Shown: positions 15,305 through 24,841, numbered from the stretch's first letter. The stretch: 64,000 nucleotides of DNA from Fictibacillus fluitans (GCF_030418125.1 NZ_JAUHTR010000016.1:22806-86805); one strand, 5' to 3'. Notes: generated by a model from the letters alone, not told the origin. Program-made: numbers and translations.

Positions 15305-16789
15305 TTACTTCAGGTTTACCCATACGCTTTTTACTTCAGTATAGTTATTCAACGCATAAGATCCCATTTCACGGCCCATACCGGACTGCTTGTATCCTCC
15401 GAATGGAGAAGCTGCATCGAAAGCATTGTAGCAGTTGATCCAAACCGTACCTGCCTTCAGGTTGTTGGACACATAGTGAGCTGTTTTGAGGTTTTCTGTC
15501 CAAAGACCTGCAGCAAGTCCATATTCTGAACGGTTCGCACGCTCGATCACTTCATCAAGATCGTCAAACGGCATTGCCGCCACAACCGGTCCGAAGATTT
15601 CCTCTTTTGCAATGGTCATCTTGTCATCAACGTCTGCAAAAATAGTCGGCTCTACGAAGTACCCTTGCTCAAACGGTCTGGAACCTCCAGTCAGCAGCTC
15701 CGCTCCCTCATCCTTACCCTTGGAGATATAGCTCATGACGCGGTTGTGCTGCTCTTCAGAAACGAGCGGTCCCATCGTAGTATCCGGGTCAAGACCTGGT
15801 CCCTGCTTGATGCTTTTCGCGTGGGATACCATGTCAGCCATAACATTATCGAACGCTTTCTTCTGCACGAACAAGCGGGAGCCTGCGCAGCAAACTTGTC
15901 CCTGGTTGAACATGATACCGCTCAAAGCACCAGGAATGGCACGCGTCATATCTGCATCCGGAAGGATAATGTTCGGTGATTTTCCTCCGAGCTCCAGCGT
16001 TACACGTTTTAAAGAGTCCGCTGCATTTCTCATGATCATTTTACCGACTTCAGTAGAACCGGTAAACGCGATTTTGTTGACATCCTGATGGTCGACAAGT
16101 GCTGCGCCTGTTTCTCCGGCACCTGTTACCACGTTAAGTACACCCTCAGGGAATCCGGCTTCCTGAGCGAGCTTCGCAAGATAAAGAGCGGACAGAGGTG
16201 TCTGTTCAGCCGGTTTTAATACAACCGTACAACCTGTCGCAAGAGCTGCACCCAGTTTCCATGCCGCCATCAAAAGCGGGAAGTTCCAAGGGATGATCTG
16301 GCCAACGACGCCCACCGGCTCGTGGCGTGTATAGTTGAAGAAGCTTCCCGCTACAGGAATGGTTTGTCCGACGATTTTAGTCGCCCATCCTGCATAATAA
16401 CGGAAATGCTCGATTGCCAAAGGCACATCGCCGTTTATGGTTTCACGGATTGGCTTTCCGTTGTCCAGCGTATCGAGCTGTGCGAGCTCTTCTTTATTTT
16501 CTTCCATTAATTCTGCAAGTTTATAAATTAAATAGCTGCGCTTCGCCGCACTCATTTTTGACCAATACCCACTGTCAAAAGCTTTACGTGCTGCTTGCAC
16601 CGCAAGATCGATATCTTCTTTTCCGCCTTCTGCAACAAGCGCCAAAACCTCTCCTGTTGAAGGATTCAGAGTTTCAAACGTTTTTCCTGATTTCGCTTCT
16701 ACCCATTCTCCATTGATGAAAAACTTCTTTGTTCCGTTTAGGAATTCGGCCACCTTCGGCTTCAGATTCAGGTTAACAGTTTTTTCCAT
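15305..16789 (-). CDS. NAD(P)-dependent aldehyde dehydrogenase (DhaS-like)
   Basis: A 494-residue class 1/2-type aldehyde dehydrogenase. Motifs in order: IPWNFPLLMAAWKLGAAL (cofactor region), AFTGSTEVGK (Rossmann loop), VTLELGGKSPNIIL (general base Glu), FNQGQVCCAGSRLFV (catalytic Cys), KEEIFGPVVAAMPF and a C-terminal AASPFGGYKQSGMGREMG. It oxidises aldehydes to acids; B. subtilis DhaS is of this type and length. The ATG at 16789 follows ATGAGGAGGATTAAA and was preferred over the longer frame. It is monocistronic. Confidence 0.88.
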   Translation of the reverse strand: MEKTVNLNLKPKVAEFLNGTKKFFINGEWVEAKSGKTFETLNPSTGEVLALVAEGGKEDIDLAVQAARKAFDSGYWSKMSAAKRSYLIYKLAELMEENKEELAQLDTLDNGKPIRETINGDVPLAIEHFRYYAGWATKIVGQTIPVAGSFFNYTRHEPVGVVGQIIPWNFPLLMAAWKLGAALATGCTVVLKPAEQTPLSALYLAKLAQEAGFPEGVLNVVTGAGETGAALVDHQDVNKIAFTGSTEVGKMIMRNAADSLKRVTLELGGKSPNIILPDADMTRAIPGALSGIMFNQGQVCCAGSRLFVQKKAFDNVMADMVSHAKSIKQGPGLDPDTTMGPLVSEEQHNRVMSYISKGKDEGAELLTGGSRPFEQGYFVEPTIFADVDDKMTIAKEEIFGPVVAAMPFDDLDEVIERANRSEYGLAAGLWTENLKTAHYVSNNLKAGTVWINCYNAFDAASPFGGYKQSGMGREMGSYALNNYTEVKSVWVNLK

Positions 16790-16913
16790 TTTAATCCTCC
16801 TCATATCCTTGTTCCTTACCTTATATTTGTTCGACAAGGTTTTTGAAAACCCTTTCAAAAAATGTCGTATTTTTGTTTTGTAATATAAATGAAATATTCT
16901 GGAATTTAGAGCA

Positions 16914-16940
16914 TAAAAAAAAAGCCCCTGTATGGAGCTT
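16914..16940 (-). terminator. Terminator after yhaX
   Basis: A short stem AAGCTCC / GGGGCTT followed by nine U residues on the minus strand, six bases after the yhaX stop. Confidence 0.6.
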
Positions 16941-16945
16941 ACTTG

Positions 16946-17791
16946 TTAGTATAATCCCACTCTCAGCTGCTTTCTGAATACCTCTTTAATCATATACGGC
17001 ACTCCCAGCTGGTCGTTGGTCCGTGTAATCCAGTTCGCAGCGTGCTTCACGTCCTCAGGCGCATTTCCCATGGCTACGCCCAGTCCTGCCATCTCAATCA
17101 TTTCACGGTCATTATGCGAATCACCCACCGCCACCATTTCCTCAGGGGCAATATCAAGCTTCAACCCAAGCATCCTCAATGCATTCGCCTTCGTCACGTT
17201 CGGTAATGTAATCTCGAAATTGCATTTGGTGGAAGAGGTGTATTCAAAATTGGAAAAATGGTTTTTCAAATGCTGTTCTGCAGACCGGCGCTCTCTTTCT
17301 TCAAAAAATTGCACATCAATTTTGGAAGGCATAATTTCTTTTTCAAGAACATGATGACTTAGGTTTTCCGTAAAAGTTACAGGGTAAAACAATGGATCTC
17401 CTGCCCCCATGGTCATTTTGGCAACAAGCTGATTTTTCTGCTGAACCTGGTTCCCTACTGAAAAGCGCTCATGAACCAGCCGGATATGACAATTGTAATT
17501 TTCAAGTATGGAAACCACTTTGAGTGTATCTTCTTTAGTAAAATGAGATTCAAAAAAAGGTTCATCCTGATTGGCTGCAATAAAACCGCCATTTTGGCTG
17601 ATCAGATATCCATCCAGCTTGAGTGCCTTGGCGACTTTTCTGGTTGAAGGAAAATTCCGGCCGGAAGCAAGCGTCACATATACCCCTTTTTTTCTTACAT
17701 AATCGATTGCTTCCCTTGTTTCCTTATCCATGCGAAAGTTGCTTCTCAACAGGGTCCCATCGATGTCCAGAACCAGCATTCGGTAAATCAA
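16946..17791 (-). CDS. yhaX: YhaX-like HAD phosphatase (Cof subfamily)
   Basis: A 281-residue HAD hydrolase: motif I LVLDIDGTLL, motif II TLASGRNF, a C2-type cap, then motifs III/IV with KANALRMLG and VGDSHNDREM. Cof-type enzymes dephosphorylate sugar phosphates or flavin/pyridoxal phosphates. B. subtilis YhaX is a sporulation or stress-associated member of this group. The TTG at 17791 was chosen because GAGGGGGG lies 6 bases upstream and it yields the LIYRMLVLD start; the frame is open further upstream without a ribosome site. Confidence 0.82.
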   Translation of the reverse strand: MIYRMLVLDIDGTLLRSNFRMDKETREAIDYVRKKGVYVTLASGRNFPSTRKVAKALKLDGYLISQNGGFIAANQDEPFFESHFTKEDTLKVVSILENYNCHIRLVHERFSVGNQVQQKNQLVAKMTMGAGDPLFYPVTFTENLSHHVLEKEIMPSKIDVQFFEERERRSAEQHLKNHFSNFEYTSSTKCNFEITLPNVTKANALRMLGLKLDIAPEEMVAVGDSHNDREMIEMAGLGVAMGNAPEDVKHAANWITRTNDQLGVPYMIKEVFRKQLRVGLY

Positions 17792-17910
17792 GGCAATCCC
17801 CCCTCTGACTGAAAGATAGACTCTCTCTGTCAAACTATATTCCTGATGAAGCCGGGATAGAACAGCTCTTACGAGTGGTTCAAGACCTTTCATGTAATCC
17901 TCGCTTCACA

Positions 17911-17947
17911 AAAAAAAACGCCCTTCTGCAGAAGCAGAAAGGCGTTT
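17911..17947 (-). terminator. Terminator after yheA
   Basis: A long stem (AAACGCC-TTCTGC with GCAGAA-GGCGTTT) and an eight-base U run on the minus strand, right after the yheA stop. It also overlaps the open frame upstream of yhaX, which supports the later yhaX start. Confidence 0.82.
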
Positions 17948-17953
17948 CTCAAA

Positions 17954-18316
17954 TTATTGCTGGTTTTCTTCCGCCATAGGACCGTAAAGCTCTTCAAGCG
18001 GCTTTGTGATGATTTTGTTCAAATCAGAAATGGTCACGCTCATGCGCTGCTCGGTGTTCATCAATGTGCTGATGATCTCGTTTTGCTGCACAGCCTGGAA
18101 TAAAGCCTGAGCCTTTTCCACTTCTTCCTGTGTGATTTGCTCGCCGGACATCTGTTTTTGCTGAAGGCCCATTTGAATCGTGCGGAACTCGTCAAACATT
18201 TTTTTAGATTCCGGATCCGCATTCACCTTCGCGTAGCTATCCTTCAAGGTTTGAAAATCCTCACTGTTGCGCAAGGCTTGTTCAAGATCGTAAGCTAAAT
18301 CATAAAGATTAGACAT
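17954..18316 (-). CDS. yheA: YheA/UPF0342 (YlbF-type) protein
   Basis: A 120-residue, almost entirely helical protein. LYDLAYDLEQALRNSEDF, LQQKQMSGEQITQEEV and LNKIITKPLEELYGPM match the UPF0342 YheA family as remembered (B. subtilis YheA, 117 aa), which is related to the YlbF/YmcA group. Function is not established. It follows yheB with 50 bp between them. Confidence 0.9.
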   Translation of the reverse strand: MSNLYDLAYDLEQALRNSEDFQTLKDSYAKVNADPESKKMFDEFRTIQMGLQQKQMSGEQITQEEVEKAQALFQAVQQNEIISTLMNTEQRMSVTISDLNKIITKPLEELYGPMAEENQQ

Positions 18317-18366
18317 AATTTAATTTCCTCCTCATACTCTAAATGTCTCTACCACTATAACAGACC

Positions 18367-19503
18367 TTAGAGCAAGGTCAAAACCAAAGCCTGGAACAAG
18401 GCGATAATCCCTCCGAGCAATGCGCCCAGCCAGGTGATCATGGTAAGTTCCTTTTTGGCGACATCAATGATAATTTGCTCAAGCCGCTCAAGCGAAAACG
18501 TTTCTACCTGTTCCTCCACGATTTTCGCAATCTGCAGTTTGTCCAAAATCATGGCTAAACGGTCGTTTATCGATTTCATGAACAAGTCCACAATCCTTGG
18601 GATGAAGCGTTCCAGAACGGCTTCCTTGTATTGTTCAGGAACGCCTTCAAGCGGCTGATGCAAAAGGTTGCCAATGGGGAGCTGGGAAACGATTCGGGCA
18701 GCTCCTGGTTCAACCCATGTTTCCGCATTCAGCATGTCCTGAAGGTCCCCTGCCTTGTGCTGCAGGGCAGACTTCCACTCCTGCCGAATCAACTTTTCTA
18801 TCGTTTCCTTCGTTTGCGGCTGTTTTAACAGCTTGATCATTTCCGGCTGAATCTTATCTACCAGTTTCACATTTCCAAAAAACATTGAAAGCATATTTAA
18901 CAGCATGCCTCTTTCTGCCAAAAACGCATCGATCCCTTTGGATACGGTCTCTTTACCATCCTTGCTTTCAAGAAACGCGATGCCTTTATCGATAATAAAT
19001 TGGGCAGCTGCGCCAATTTTACCGTCCACCGCAGCCGTCATGCTTAAAGGAAGGAGTTCGCTCAATGTCTGCTCCTTTACCTCATTCAGGATAGCGTTCA
19101 GCTTGTCCTGAACTAAGGCAGTTGCTTTTTCGGCAATAACAGCCTCAGCATTCGAAACATTCATTTGTTCTTCCAAAAACCGCTGAAGCGTAATGTCACT
19201 TTCAAGAAAACCTCTTGCTTCTGTTTTTACAAGTGAAGTAATTTCCTCAATAAAAACAGGATCCGTGACCTTGCTTTGTATGCCTTCAGCTGTTAACAGA
19301 TGGTTCTTGACCGTTTCCCCCATCTTTATGGCCAAATCATGCCTTCGCTTGGGAATCAGTCCCGGTGTAAATGGCACTTGATACTTTCCAATTTTCCAAG
19401 GTTTATAAGGGCGGAACAGCATCCGGATGGCGACTAGATTGGTTAATCCGCCGATTAACGCTCCAACCACAACCAAAAATACGATCTTCATCCAAGTATC
19501 CAT
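18367..19503 (-). CDS. yheB: YheB, UPF0754/DUF445 membrane protein
   Basis: A 378-residue protein of the DUF445 family: an N-terminal transmembrane helix (about 8-26) followed by NLVAIRMLFRPYKP and VPFTPGLIPKRR, a long helical central region, and a C-terminal transmembrane helix ending LGALLGGIIALFQALVLTLL. Such proteins are anchored at both ends in the membrane. B. subtilis YheB is a sporulation-induced member; function is unknown. It is paired with yheA as in B. subtilis. Confidence 0.88.
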   Translation of the reverse strand: MDTWMKIVFLVVVGALIGGLTNLVAIRMLFRPYKPWKIGKYQVPFTPGLIPKRRHDLAIKMGETVKNHLLTAEGIQSKVTDPVFIEEITSLVKTEARGFLESDITLQRFLEEQMNVSNAEAVIAEKATALVQDKLNAILNEVKEQTLSELLPLSMTAAVDGKIGAAAQFIIDKGIAFLESKDGKETVSKGIDAFLAERGMLLNMLSMFFGNVKLVDKIQPEMIKLLKQPQTKETIEKLIRQEWKSALQHKAGDLQDMLNAETWVEPGAARIVSQLPIGNLLHQPLEGVPEQYKEAVLERFIPRIVDLFMKSINDRLAMILDKLQIAKIVEEQVETFSLERLEQIIIDVAKKELTMITWLGALLGGIIALFQALVLTLL

Positions 19504-19617
19504 AGTTATTCTCCTAGTTTAAACACTATTTTCGTGCTGCTTTCATAGTATACGATATGGGCATCAGCCTAATCAAACAAGAGTACCATTTTAAAACGAC
19601 AACAAGGAGCGAAAGAA

Positions 19618-20982
19618 ATGACGGTTCTCCCTCTACACCCCTGCCCGATTGAAAAGGCTGTACTCTTTCTGCCCGGCCGGCTGCATTTGGATACCGGTGA
19701 ACGGGTTACCCTGTCCTTCGGTTCGGCCACGGTGACATGCACCGCAATTGCACATTCCAGAGACGAGCTCCGCCTTTCTTCATCCCTCTGGACTGCCCTG
19801 AAAATTCCTTTTGCATCCAGGGTTCATCTACATATTCACGGCTCCTCAATCGCAATCGGTCCTTTGGCTGGTATTTTCACATCTCATGTTGGTTACTCAC
19901 CCATACGCCCTGCCGGGGAGCATTCTTCCTTTTTTGGTAAGCTGCTGTCTGCAGCCAGGCCAGTTGGTTCCTACTACTTTCTGTTTGGGCCCAGTCAAAT
20001 CGATCCACAACATCAGACCATACAGGGCTACTTTCATGATGGAAGCAGGTGGAACAAGCATGTAGTCCCGCTTCCATCTGTCATTTACAACCAGCTTCCA
20101 ACCAGGAAAACCGAAAACAGTCCCTCCTGTCAGAAAGCGCTTGATCTTTTTCAAAACGAGTGGAAGATTCCCGTGTTTAACCCTTCTTTTTTTAACAAAC
20201 AGGAGATTTTCGAGTTGTTGTCCGGGGATGTTGAAACAGCGCATTATCTGCCCTTAACTCTCAGCAATTCAGATGTTGATGGAATTGAGCAGATGCTGAA
20301 CACTTACCCAATGATTTTCATTAAACCCGTAAACGGAAGCTTTGGCCGCGGCATTAATGCAGTAAGCAAAGTGAAAACCGGGCACTATCTTTGCAGGTTT
20401 CAGGAAGGCCCCAGGCTCCTCTCCCTGCAATTTGACCGTTTAACGGATCTGCTTCATTCAAGGAAGCTTCTTCCTCAAAAAGAAAAGGTACTTGTACAGC
20501 AAGGAATTGACTTGATTACCATCGGCCCGTCACCTGTTGATTTCAGGATACATTCCAATAAAAACCGTGATGGCCAGTGGGAGATCAGTGCGATCGCCGC
20601 AAAAATCGCAGGACCTCAGGCGCTGACGACCCACCTGTCATATGGAGGGGAAGCAAAACCGGCAGAAGATGTAATTAAGCTTGCCGGGCTGCCATCTCCA
20701 TTAATCAAGGAGCTCAAAGAGGCAGCTCTGAAACTCAGCAAAAAAATTGATGCGAAAACAGAAGGGAACATAGGCGAAATCGGATTTGATCTGGGGATCG
20801 ACAAGCAGGGACGTATTTGGCTGATCGAAGCAAATTCACGGCCGGGAAAAAGCCTGTTTTCTCATTCCTTATTTCGAAAAGAAGACTATGTAACGCGGAG
20901 GCTCCCCCTTCAGTATTCGATATACCTTGCTGAACAATCGTTTCTTTCCAAACCGGCGGCTCTCCCCCTCCACTCCAATTAA
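19618..20982 (+). CDS. YheC/YheD family ATP-grasp coat-associated protein
   Basis: A 454-residue protein with an N-terminal domain (1-190) and a C-terminal ATP-grasp-like domain (about 200-440) marked by FIKPVNGSFGRGINAV, DFRIHSNKNRDGQWE and GFDLGIDKQGRIWLIEANSRPGKS. The YheC/D group in Bacillus includes endospore coat-associated proteins; ligase activity is likely but unproven. It lies divergent from yheB, in agreement with the yhe synteny. The start follows AAGGAGCGAAAGAA. Whether it is YheC or YheD cannot be settled here. Confidence 0.78.
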   Translation: MTVLPLHPCPIEKAVLFLPGRLHLDTGERVTLSFGSATVTCTAIAHSRDELRLSSSLWTALKIPFASRVHLHIHGSSIAIGPLAGIFTSHVGYSPIRPAGEHSSFFGKLLSAARPVGSYYFLFGPSQIDPQHQTIQGYFHDGSRWNKHVVPLPSVIYNQLPTRKTENSPSCQKALDLFQNEWKIPVFNPSFFNKQEIFELLSGDVETAHYLPLTLSNSDVDGIEQMLNTYPMIFIKPVNGSFGRGINAVSKVKTGHYLCRFQEGPRLLSLQFDRLTDLLHSRKLLPQKEKVLVQQGIDLITIGPSPVDFRIHSNKNRDGQWEISAIAAKIAGPQALTTHLSYGGEAKPAEDVIKLAGLPSPLIKELKEAALKLSKKIDAKTEGNIGEIGFDLGIDKQGRIWLIEANSRPGKSLFSHSLFRKEDYVTRRLPLQYSIYLAEQSFLSKPAALPLHSN

Positions 20983-21067
20983 CTAACCAATGTCCTTTCC
21001 CTTCTTTTTGTTAGAACACCATTTGCACTGGTATACTAGGATGAGAATATGAAAAGGAGTTTTTGGC

Positions 21068-21952
21068 ATGCTATCGAAACTTCAACAGCATTATGGCAAC
21101 CATTTTTCCTTGCACACCGCTGAGCATCCGGAAAAGTATTACTGGTTTGCAGACCAGGCAGGCGTTACGTTCGGCATAGCCAAATCAGCAGTTGCTTCGA
21201 GTGAATTGGATCTGCTTCATTCCTTGTTTACAGAAGCACAAACGGATACCCGCCTTTCGGAACAGCAAATTTTTTGGAAAAACGTTATTTCAGGGAGCCT
21301 TCAGGGCGAGCACCCGCAAGTCCGCTACCGCTTTATTCATTTTTTCTTAAAAGACGACCTCAGTGACCAGGATTCCTTTCTTGAAGCTGTTTCGGGTATC
21401 TTCCCCGATGAAGTGACAGTGCTTTTTATGTCCGGCCATCACGGAGTGCTGATCGAACCCAAAACCAATGAAACCGAAGAACTGCCGTATGATCAGGTAA
21501 AGTCGGTTCTCACCGCTGATTTTTATACCGACCTCGATTTGTTTATCGGCATGTGGATGGATAACTATGAAGAGGGGGAAGAACAGTTCCGGATGGAGCG
21601 TGAAACATTTTCCTCCATCCGTCCCTATCTCCCTCCTCAGGAAGTATATTTCAGAGAAGATTTGATTCCCTACCTGCTTCTCATTCATCTGGACAAGTCT
21701 GCCAGTCATTTCATTTCCAGTCTCATCCCGGATGAATTATATAAAGACCGTGATTTGATTTACAGCATTAAAATCTTTCTGGAATGCAACATGAATCTTT
21801 CCATGGCAGCCAAAAAATTGTATATCCACCGCAACAGCCTGCAATACAGGGTAGATAAATTCATCGAAAAAACAGGAATAGACGTGAAACAGTTTAAACA
21901 GGCGGTCGCTGTTTACCATGCATTGATCAGCCGTGAAACAGCAATAAGTTAG
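21068..21952 (+). CDS. yxkF: YxkF-like PucR-type transcription regulator
   Basis: A 294-residue protein ending in a helix-turn-helix of the PucR/CdaR type (residues about 238-285; NLSMAAKKLYIHRNSLQYRV and DKFIEKTGIDVKQ). The first 230 residues have no domain I can name. In B. subtilis the PucR-family gene yxkF (295 aa) is directly upstream of msmX, and the same order is seen here, so it probably relates to carbohydrate uptake. A 19-bp palindrome immediately downstream may be its binding site. Confidence 0.75.
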   Translation: MLSKLQQHYGNHFSLHTAEHPEKYYWFADQAGVTFGIAKSAVASSELDLLHSLFTEAQTDTRLSEQQIFWKNVISGSLQGEHPQVRYRFIHFFLKDDLSDQDSFLEAVSGIFPDEVTVLFMSGHHGVLIEPKTNETEELPYDQVKSVLTADFYTDLDLFIGMWMDNYEEGEEQFRMERETFSSIRPYLPPQEVYFREDLIPYLLLIHLDKSASHFISSLIPDELYKDRDLIYSIKIFLECNMNLSMAAKKLYIHRNSLQYRVDKFIEKTGIDVKQFKQAVAVYHALISRETAIS

Positions 21953-21956
21953 ACCG

Positions 21957-21975
21957 TTTGTGCACAGTGCACAAA
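21957..21975. promoter_or_regulatory. 19-bp perfect palindrome, candidate operator
   Basis: TTTGTGCAC-A-GTGCACAAA, arms of 9 bp around one base, lies 2 bases after the yxkF stop and about 110 bp before msmX. There is no T-run, so it is not a terminator. A regulator-binding site controlling msmX is the simplest reading. Confidence 0.5.
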
Positions 21976-22087
21976 AAACTGCCTGAAAATTTTGGACATG
22001 CCTCCAATATACGAAAGCCCTTACATCCGCTACAATTAAGGCAATCAGCAAAGGTCTTTCTTTTGCAAAAACCAAGGGGGCAATACA

Positions 22088-23188
22088 ATGGCAGGAATTA
22101 AACTTCAAAAAATCGTAAAACGCTACGACAATAAAGTAACCGCAGTACATGACTTTAACCTAGATATTAAGGACAAAGAATTTATTGTATTTGTTGGTCC
22201 CTCCGGCTGTGGTAAATCAACAACTCTTCGTATGATTGCCGGCCTTGAAGATATTTCTGAGGGAGATCTTGTCATCGGAGACCGCGTAGTCAACGATGTT
22301 GCCCCAAAAGACCGTGACATCGCGATGGTTTTCCAGAACTATGCGCTTTATCCTCATATGAACGTTTATGATAATATGGCATTCGGCTTAAAGCTTCGTA
22401 AATTCAGCAAAGAAGAAATTGAAAAACGTGTAAAAGAAGCGGCTCGTATCCTCGGCCTTGAACAATACCTTGACCGTAAACCGAAAGCTCTTTCCGGCGG
22501 TCAGCGCCAAAGGGTGGCGCTCGGACGTGCAATTGTCCGTGATGCACAGGTTTTCTTAATGGATGAGCCATTATCCAACCTGGATGCGAAACTTCGTGTA
22601 CAGATGCGCGCTGAGATCACCAAGCTTCACCAGCGTCTGCAAACAACAACCATCTATGTAACGCATGACCAAACTGAGGCTATGACAATGGCTACTCGAA
22701 TCGTTGTTATGAAGGATGGACACATCCAGCAGGTTGGTTCACCTAAGGAAGTATACGATACACCTGAAAACATGTTTGTCGGCGGATTTATCGGAAGCCC
22801 GGCCATGAACTTTATCAGTGGAAAAATTGAAGACGGCTTTTTTGTAATCAACAATGATGTCCGCGTGGCAATTCCTGGAGGCAAAATGAAAACCCTCCGT
22901 GACCAGGGCTACCTTAATAAGGAAGTAACACTTGGGATTCGTCCGGAAGATCTTCATGATGAGCCAGTATTCATCGAGTCTTCTGCCAACACAAAAATTA
23001 ATGCCCGCATCGACGTAGCAGAGCTTATGGGAGCTGAGACTTTCCTATATTCCACAATTGCCGGCCAGGACTTCATCGCACGTGTGGACTCCCGCACTGA
23101 CGTTCGAAATGGCCAGAATATTGATCTTGCTTTAGATATGAACAAATGTCATTTCTTCGATAACGACTCTGAATTACGCATTCACTAA
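22088..23188 (+). CDS. msmX: MsmX-type multi-sugar ABC transporter ATPase
   Basis: A 366-residue MalK/UgpC-type ATPase: Walker [17 protein letters not shown], signature [18 protein letters not shown], Walker [16 protein letters not shown], switch [11 protein letters not shown], and a C-terminal TOBE/regulatory domain (about 240-366). MsmX (365 aa) energises several carbohydrate importers that lack their own ATPase. No sugar permease or binding protein lies nearby, consistent with a shared ATPase. It follows yxkF, separated by 135 bp that may contain its own promoter. Confidence 0.92.
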   Translation: MAGIKLQKIVKRYDNKVTAVHDFNLDIKDKEFIVFVGPSGCGKSTTLRMIAGLEDISEGDLVIGDRVVNDVAPKDRDIAMVFQNYALYPHMNVYDNMAFGLKLRKFSKEEIEKRVKEAARILGLEQYLDRKPKALSGGQRQRVALGRAIVRDAQVFLMDEPLSNLDAKLRVQMRAEITKLHQRLQTTTIYVTHDQTEAMTMATRIVVMKDGHIQQVGSPKEVYDTPENMFVGGFIGSPAMNFISGKIEDGFFVINNDVRVAIPGGKMKTLRDQGYLNKEVTLGIRPEDLHDEPVFIESSANTKINARIDVAELMGAETFLYSTIAGQDFIARVDSRTDVRNGQNIDLALDMNKCHFFDNDSELRIH

Positions 23189-23211
23189 GCAAAAAACATT
23201 AATGACATTCG

Positions 23212-23267
23212 GATCTCCAGCAGGAAGAAGGCTTGCCTTCTCCCTGTTGGAGATTTTTTATTTTTTT
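23212..23267 (+). terminator. Terminator after msmX
   Basis: A long imperfect hairpin (ATCTCCAGCAGG with CCTGTTGGAGAT, inner AAGGC/GCCTT) followed by T6 and T7 tracts. Confidence 0.85.
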
Positions 23268-23316
23268 GGGTAAATCGTGTGGAAAACAGTTTGGATTAGG
23301 GAATAATGTTTTAACA

Positions 23317-23346
23317 TTGACAATTCCTTTTTTTATTGTTTAAATT
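23317..23346 (+). promoter_or_regulatory. Sigma-A-type promoter of the cystine-type ABC genes
   Basis: TTGACA at 23317-23322 and TAAATT at 23341-23346, 18-bp spacer, 81 bases before the lipoprotein start codon. No T-box or S-box was recognised in the leader. Confidence 0.55.
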
Positions 23347-23426
23347 ACAAAGTAATTCTGATGCGTTTTATCGGATTTGATCTTAAAAAATCATCCATTA
23401 TGGATAAATTACGGAGGTACTCTCAC

Positions 23427-24194
23427 ATGAAAAAACTATGGGCCATTCTCATGGTTTCCGTTATGCTAGCAGGAATTTTGTCAGCTTGCGGCAATAATAA
23501 CGGCGGCAGCGGGTCTAAGAAAAAAGAACTGACGATCGGAACGGAAGCTACATACCCTCCCTTCTCCTATCGTGATAAGAAAACAAACGAAGTAACCGGC
23601 TACGATGTTGAAGTAGCAAAAGAAGTTGCGAAACGTCTTGATATGAAGCCGAAAGTCGTACCTACAGAATGGAAGAACATGTTCACTTCACTTGGCAGCC
23701 GTTTTGATATGGTAGCCAATCAGGTTACGATTACACCCGAACGCAAAGCACAATATGTCTTCTCCACTCCTTACACGGTTTCCGGTGGACAAGTCATCGT
23801 AAACAAGAGCAACAAGGACATTAAAGGAATCAAGGACCTGAAAGGCAAAGTGGTCGGAACCACTCAAGGAAGCAACTATTCCAAGGAAGCTGAAAAAGCC
23901 GGGGCAAAGATTAAGTATTATAAAGGCATTGCACAAGTATTATCCGATTTGGACGTAAACCGGGTTGATGCCGCAATGAATGATGAACTGTTCATTTTAA
24001 AAGAACTGAAAGACACAAAATACAATGTAAAAGCAGTAGGCAAACCGTTCAACGAGAATAAAATGGCCTTTGCCTTCAAGAAAGATAACAAAGACTTGGC
24101 GAAAAAAGTGGACAAGGCTCTTGCTGACATGAAGAAGGACGGTACGCTTGCCAAGATTTCTAAAAAGTACTTTGGAGCGGATGTAAGTGAGTAG
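23427..24194 (+). CDS. tcyA: TcyA-like cystine/polar amino-acid binding lipoprotein
   Basis: A 255-residue family 3 solute-binding protein. The signal peptide ends in the lipobox LSAC (lipidated Cys near 21). Motifs TIGTEATYPPFSY, GYDVEVAKEVAKRL, FDMVANQVTITPERK and the end KISKKYFGADVSE resemble B. subtilis TcyA, the cystine-binding protein. It delivers substrate to the permease encoded next. ATG 23427 follows ACGGAGG; the in-frame upstream start at 23361 would bury the signal peptide. Cystine specificity is inferred from similarity. Confidence 0.85.
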   Translation: MKKLWAILMVSVMLAGILSACGNNNGGSGSKKKELTIGTEATYPPFSYRDKKTNEVTGYDVEVAKEVAKRLDMKPKVVPTEWKNMFTSLGSRFDMVANQVTITPERKAQYVFSTPYTVSGGQVIVNKSNKDIKGIKDLKGKVVGTTQGSNYSKEAEKAGAKIKYYKGIAQVLSDLDVNRVDAAMNDELFILKELKDTKYNVKAVGKPFNENKMAFAFKKDNKDLAKKVDKALADMKKDGTLAKISKKYFGADVSE

Positions 24195-24840
24195 TTCGCT
24201 CCAGTACATGGTGGACTCCCTCCCGTTTTTACTGGAGGGAGCCAAACTCACCGTTCTCCTTAGCCTGGGGTCCATTATCGGCTCATTAATTTTTGGGCTG
24301 GTCATTGCGTTATGCCGAATGTCAAACAACAGAATCCTTTCCCGCATTGCAAGAATCTATATTTCTTTTTTCAGGGGAACTCCTCTTCTTATTCAATTAT
24401 TGATTTGGTATAACGGTTTTACGTTTGCTATTACTCCTGAAGGATGGCAGGCAGCACTTGTGGGATTAATCCTTCACTTCAGCGCCTATATCGCAGAATC
24501 TTATCGCGGAGCCATTCAGTCTATACCCAATGGCCAATGGGAAGCATCCTATTCACTGGGCATGAATTACTATCAGACATTCCGGGAGGTTATCCTTCCT
24601 CAGGCATGGCGTATCGCCATTCCGTCGATCTGGAATTCACTGATTGACGTTGCCAAGTCCTCATCACTTGCATCCGTCATTACCGTACCAGAACTTACTT
24701 CTATTGCCGATCAGCGGAGTGCATCAAGTTTGATTGTCCTGCCGATTCTGCTGGAAGCCGCACTTATTTATTGGGGGCTATCTACCCTGCTTGAATTGAG
24801 CCGTGAACGTCTCGAACGCCGGCTGCGCATTATTAAATAA
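24187..24840 (+). CDS. tcyB: TcyB-like amino-acid ABC permease
   Basis: A 217-residue HisM-type permease with about five transmembrane helices; FFRGTPLLIQLLIWYNG near residue 60 and the EAA loop ASYSLGMNYYQTFREVILPQAWRIA type region near 118-138 contact the ATPase. It starts at a GTG overlapping the tcyA end by 8 bp, so the two are translationally coupled. A terminator follows immediately, and no ATPase gene follows as it does in tcyABC of B. subtilis; the ATPase must come from elsewhere. Confidence 0.87.
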   Translation: MSSSLQYMVDSLPFLLEGAKLTVLLSLGSIIGSLIFGLVIALCRMSNNRILSRIARIYISFFRGTPLLIQLLIWYNGFTFAITPEGWQAALVGLILHFSAYIAESYRGAIQSIPNGQWEASYSLGMNYYQTFREVILPQAWRIAIPSIWNSLIDVAKSSSLASVITVPELTSIADQRSASSLIVLPILLEAALIYWGLSTLLELSRERLERRLRIIK

Positions 24841-24841
24841 A

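Noticed and set aside
14975..15529. 184-codon plus-strand frame across the GNAT end and its terminator
   Set aside because: It runs through a strong terminator and the 3' end of the aldehyde dehydrogenase gene; no start signal.
24187..24194. Possible frameshift between the binding protein and permease genes
   Set aside because: The 8-bp overlap with a GTG start is a normal coupled arrangement; both proteins are full length.
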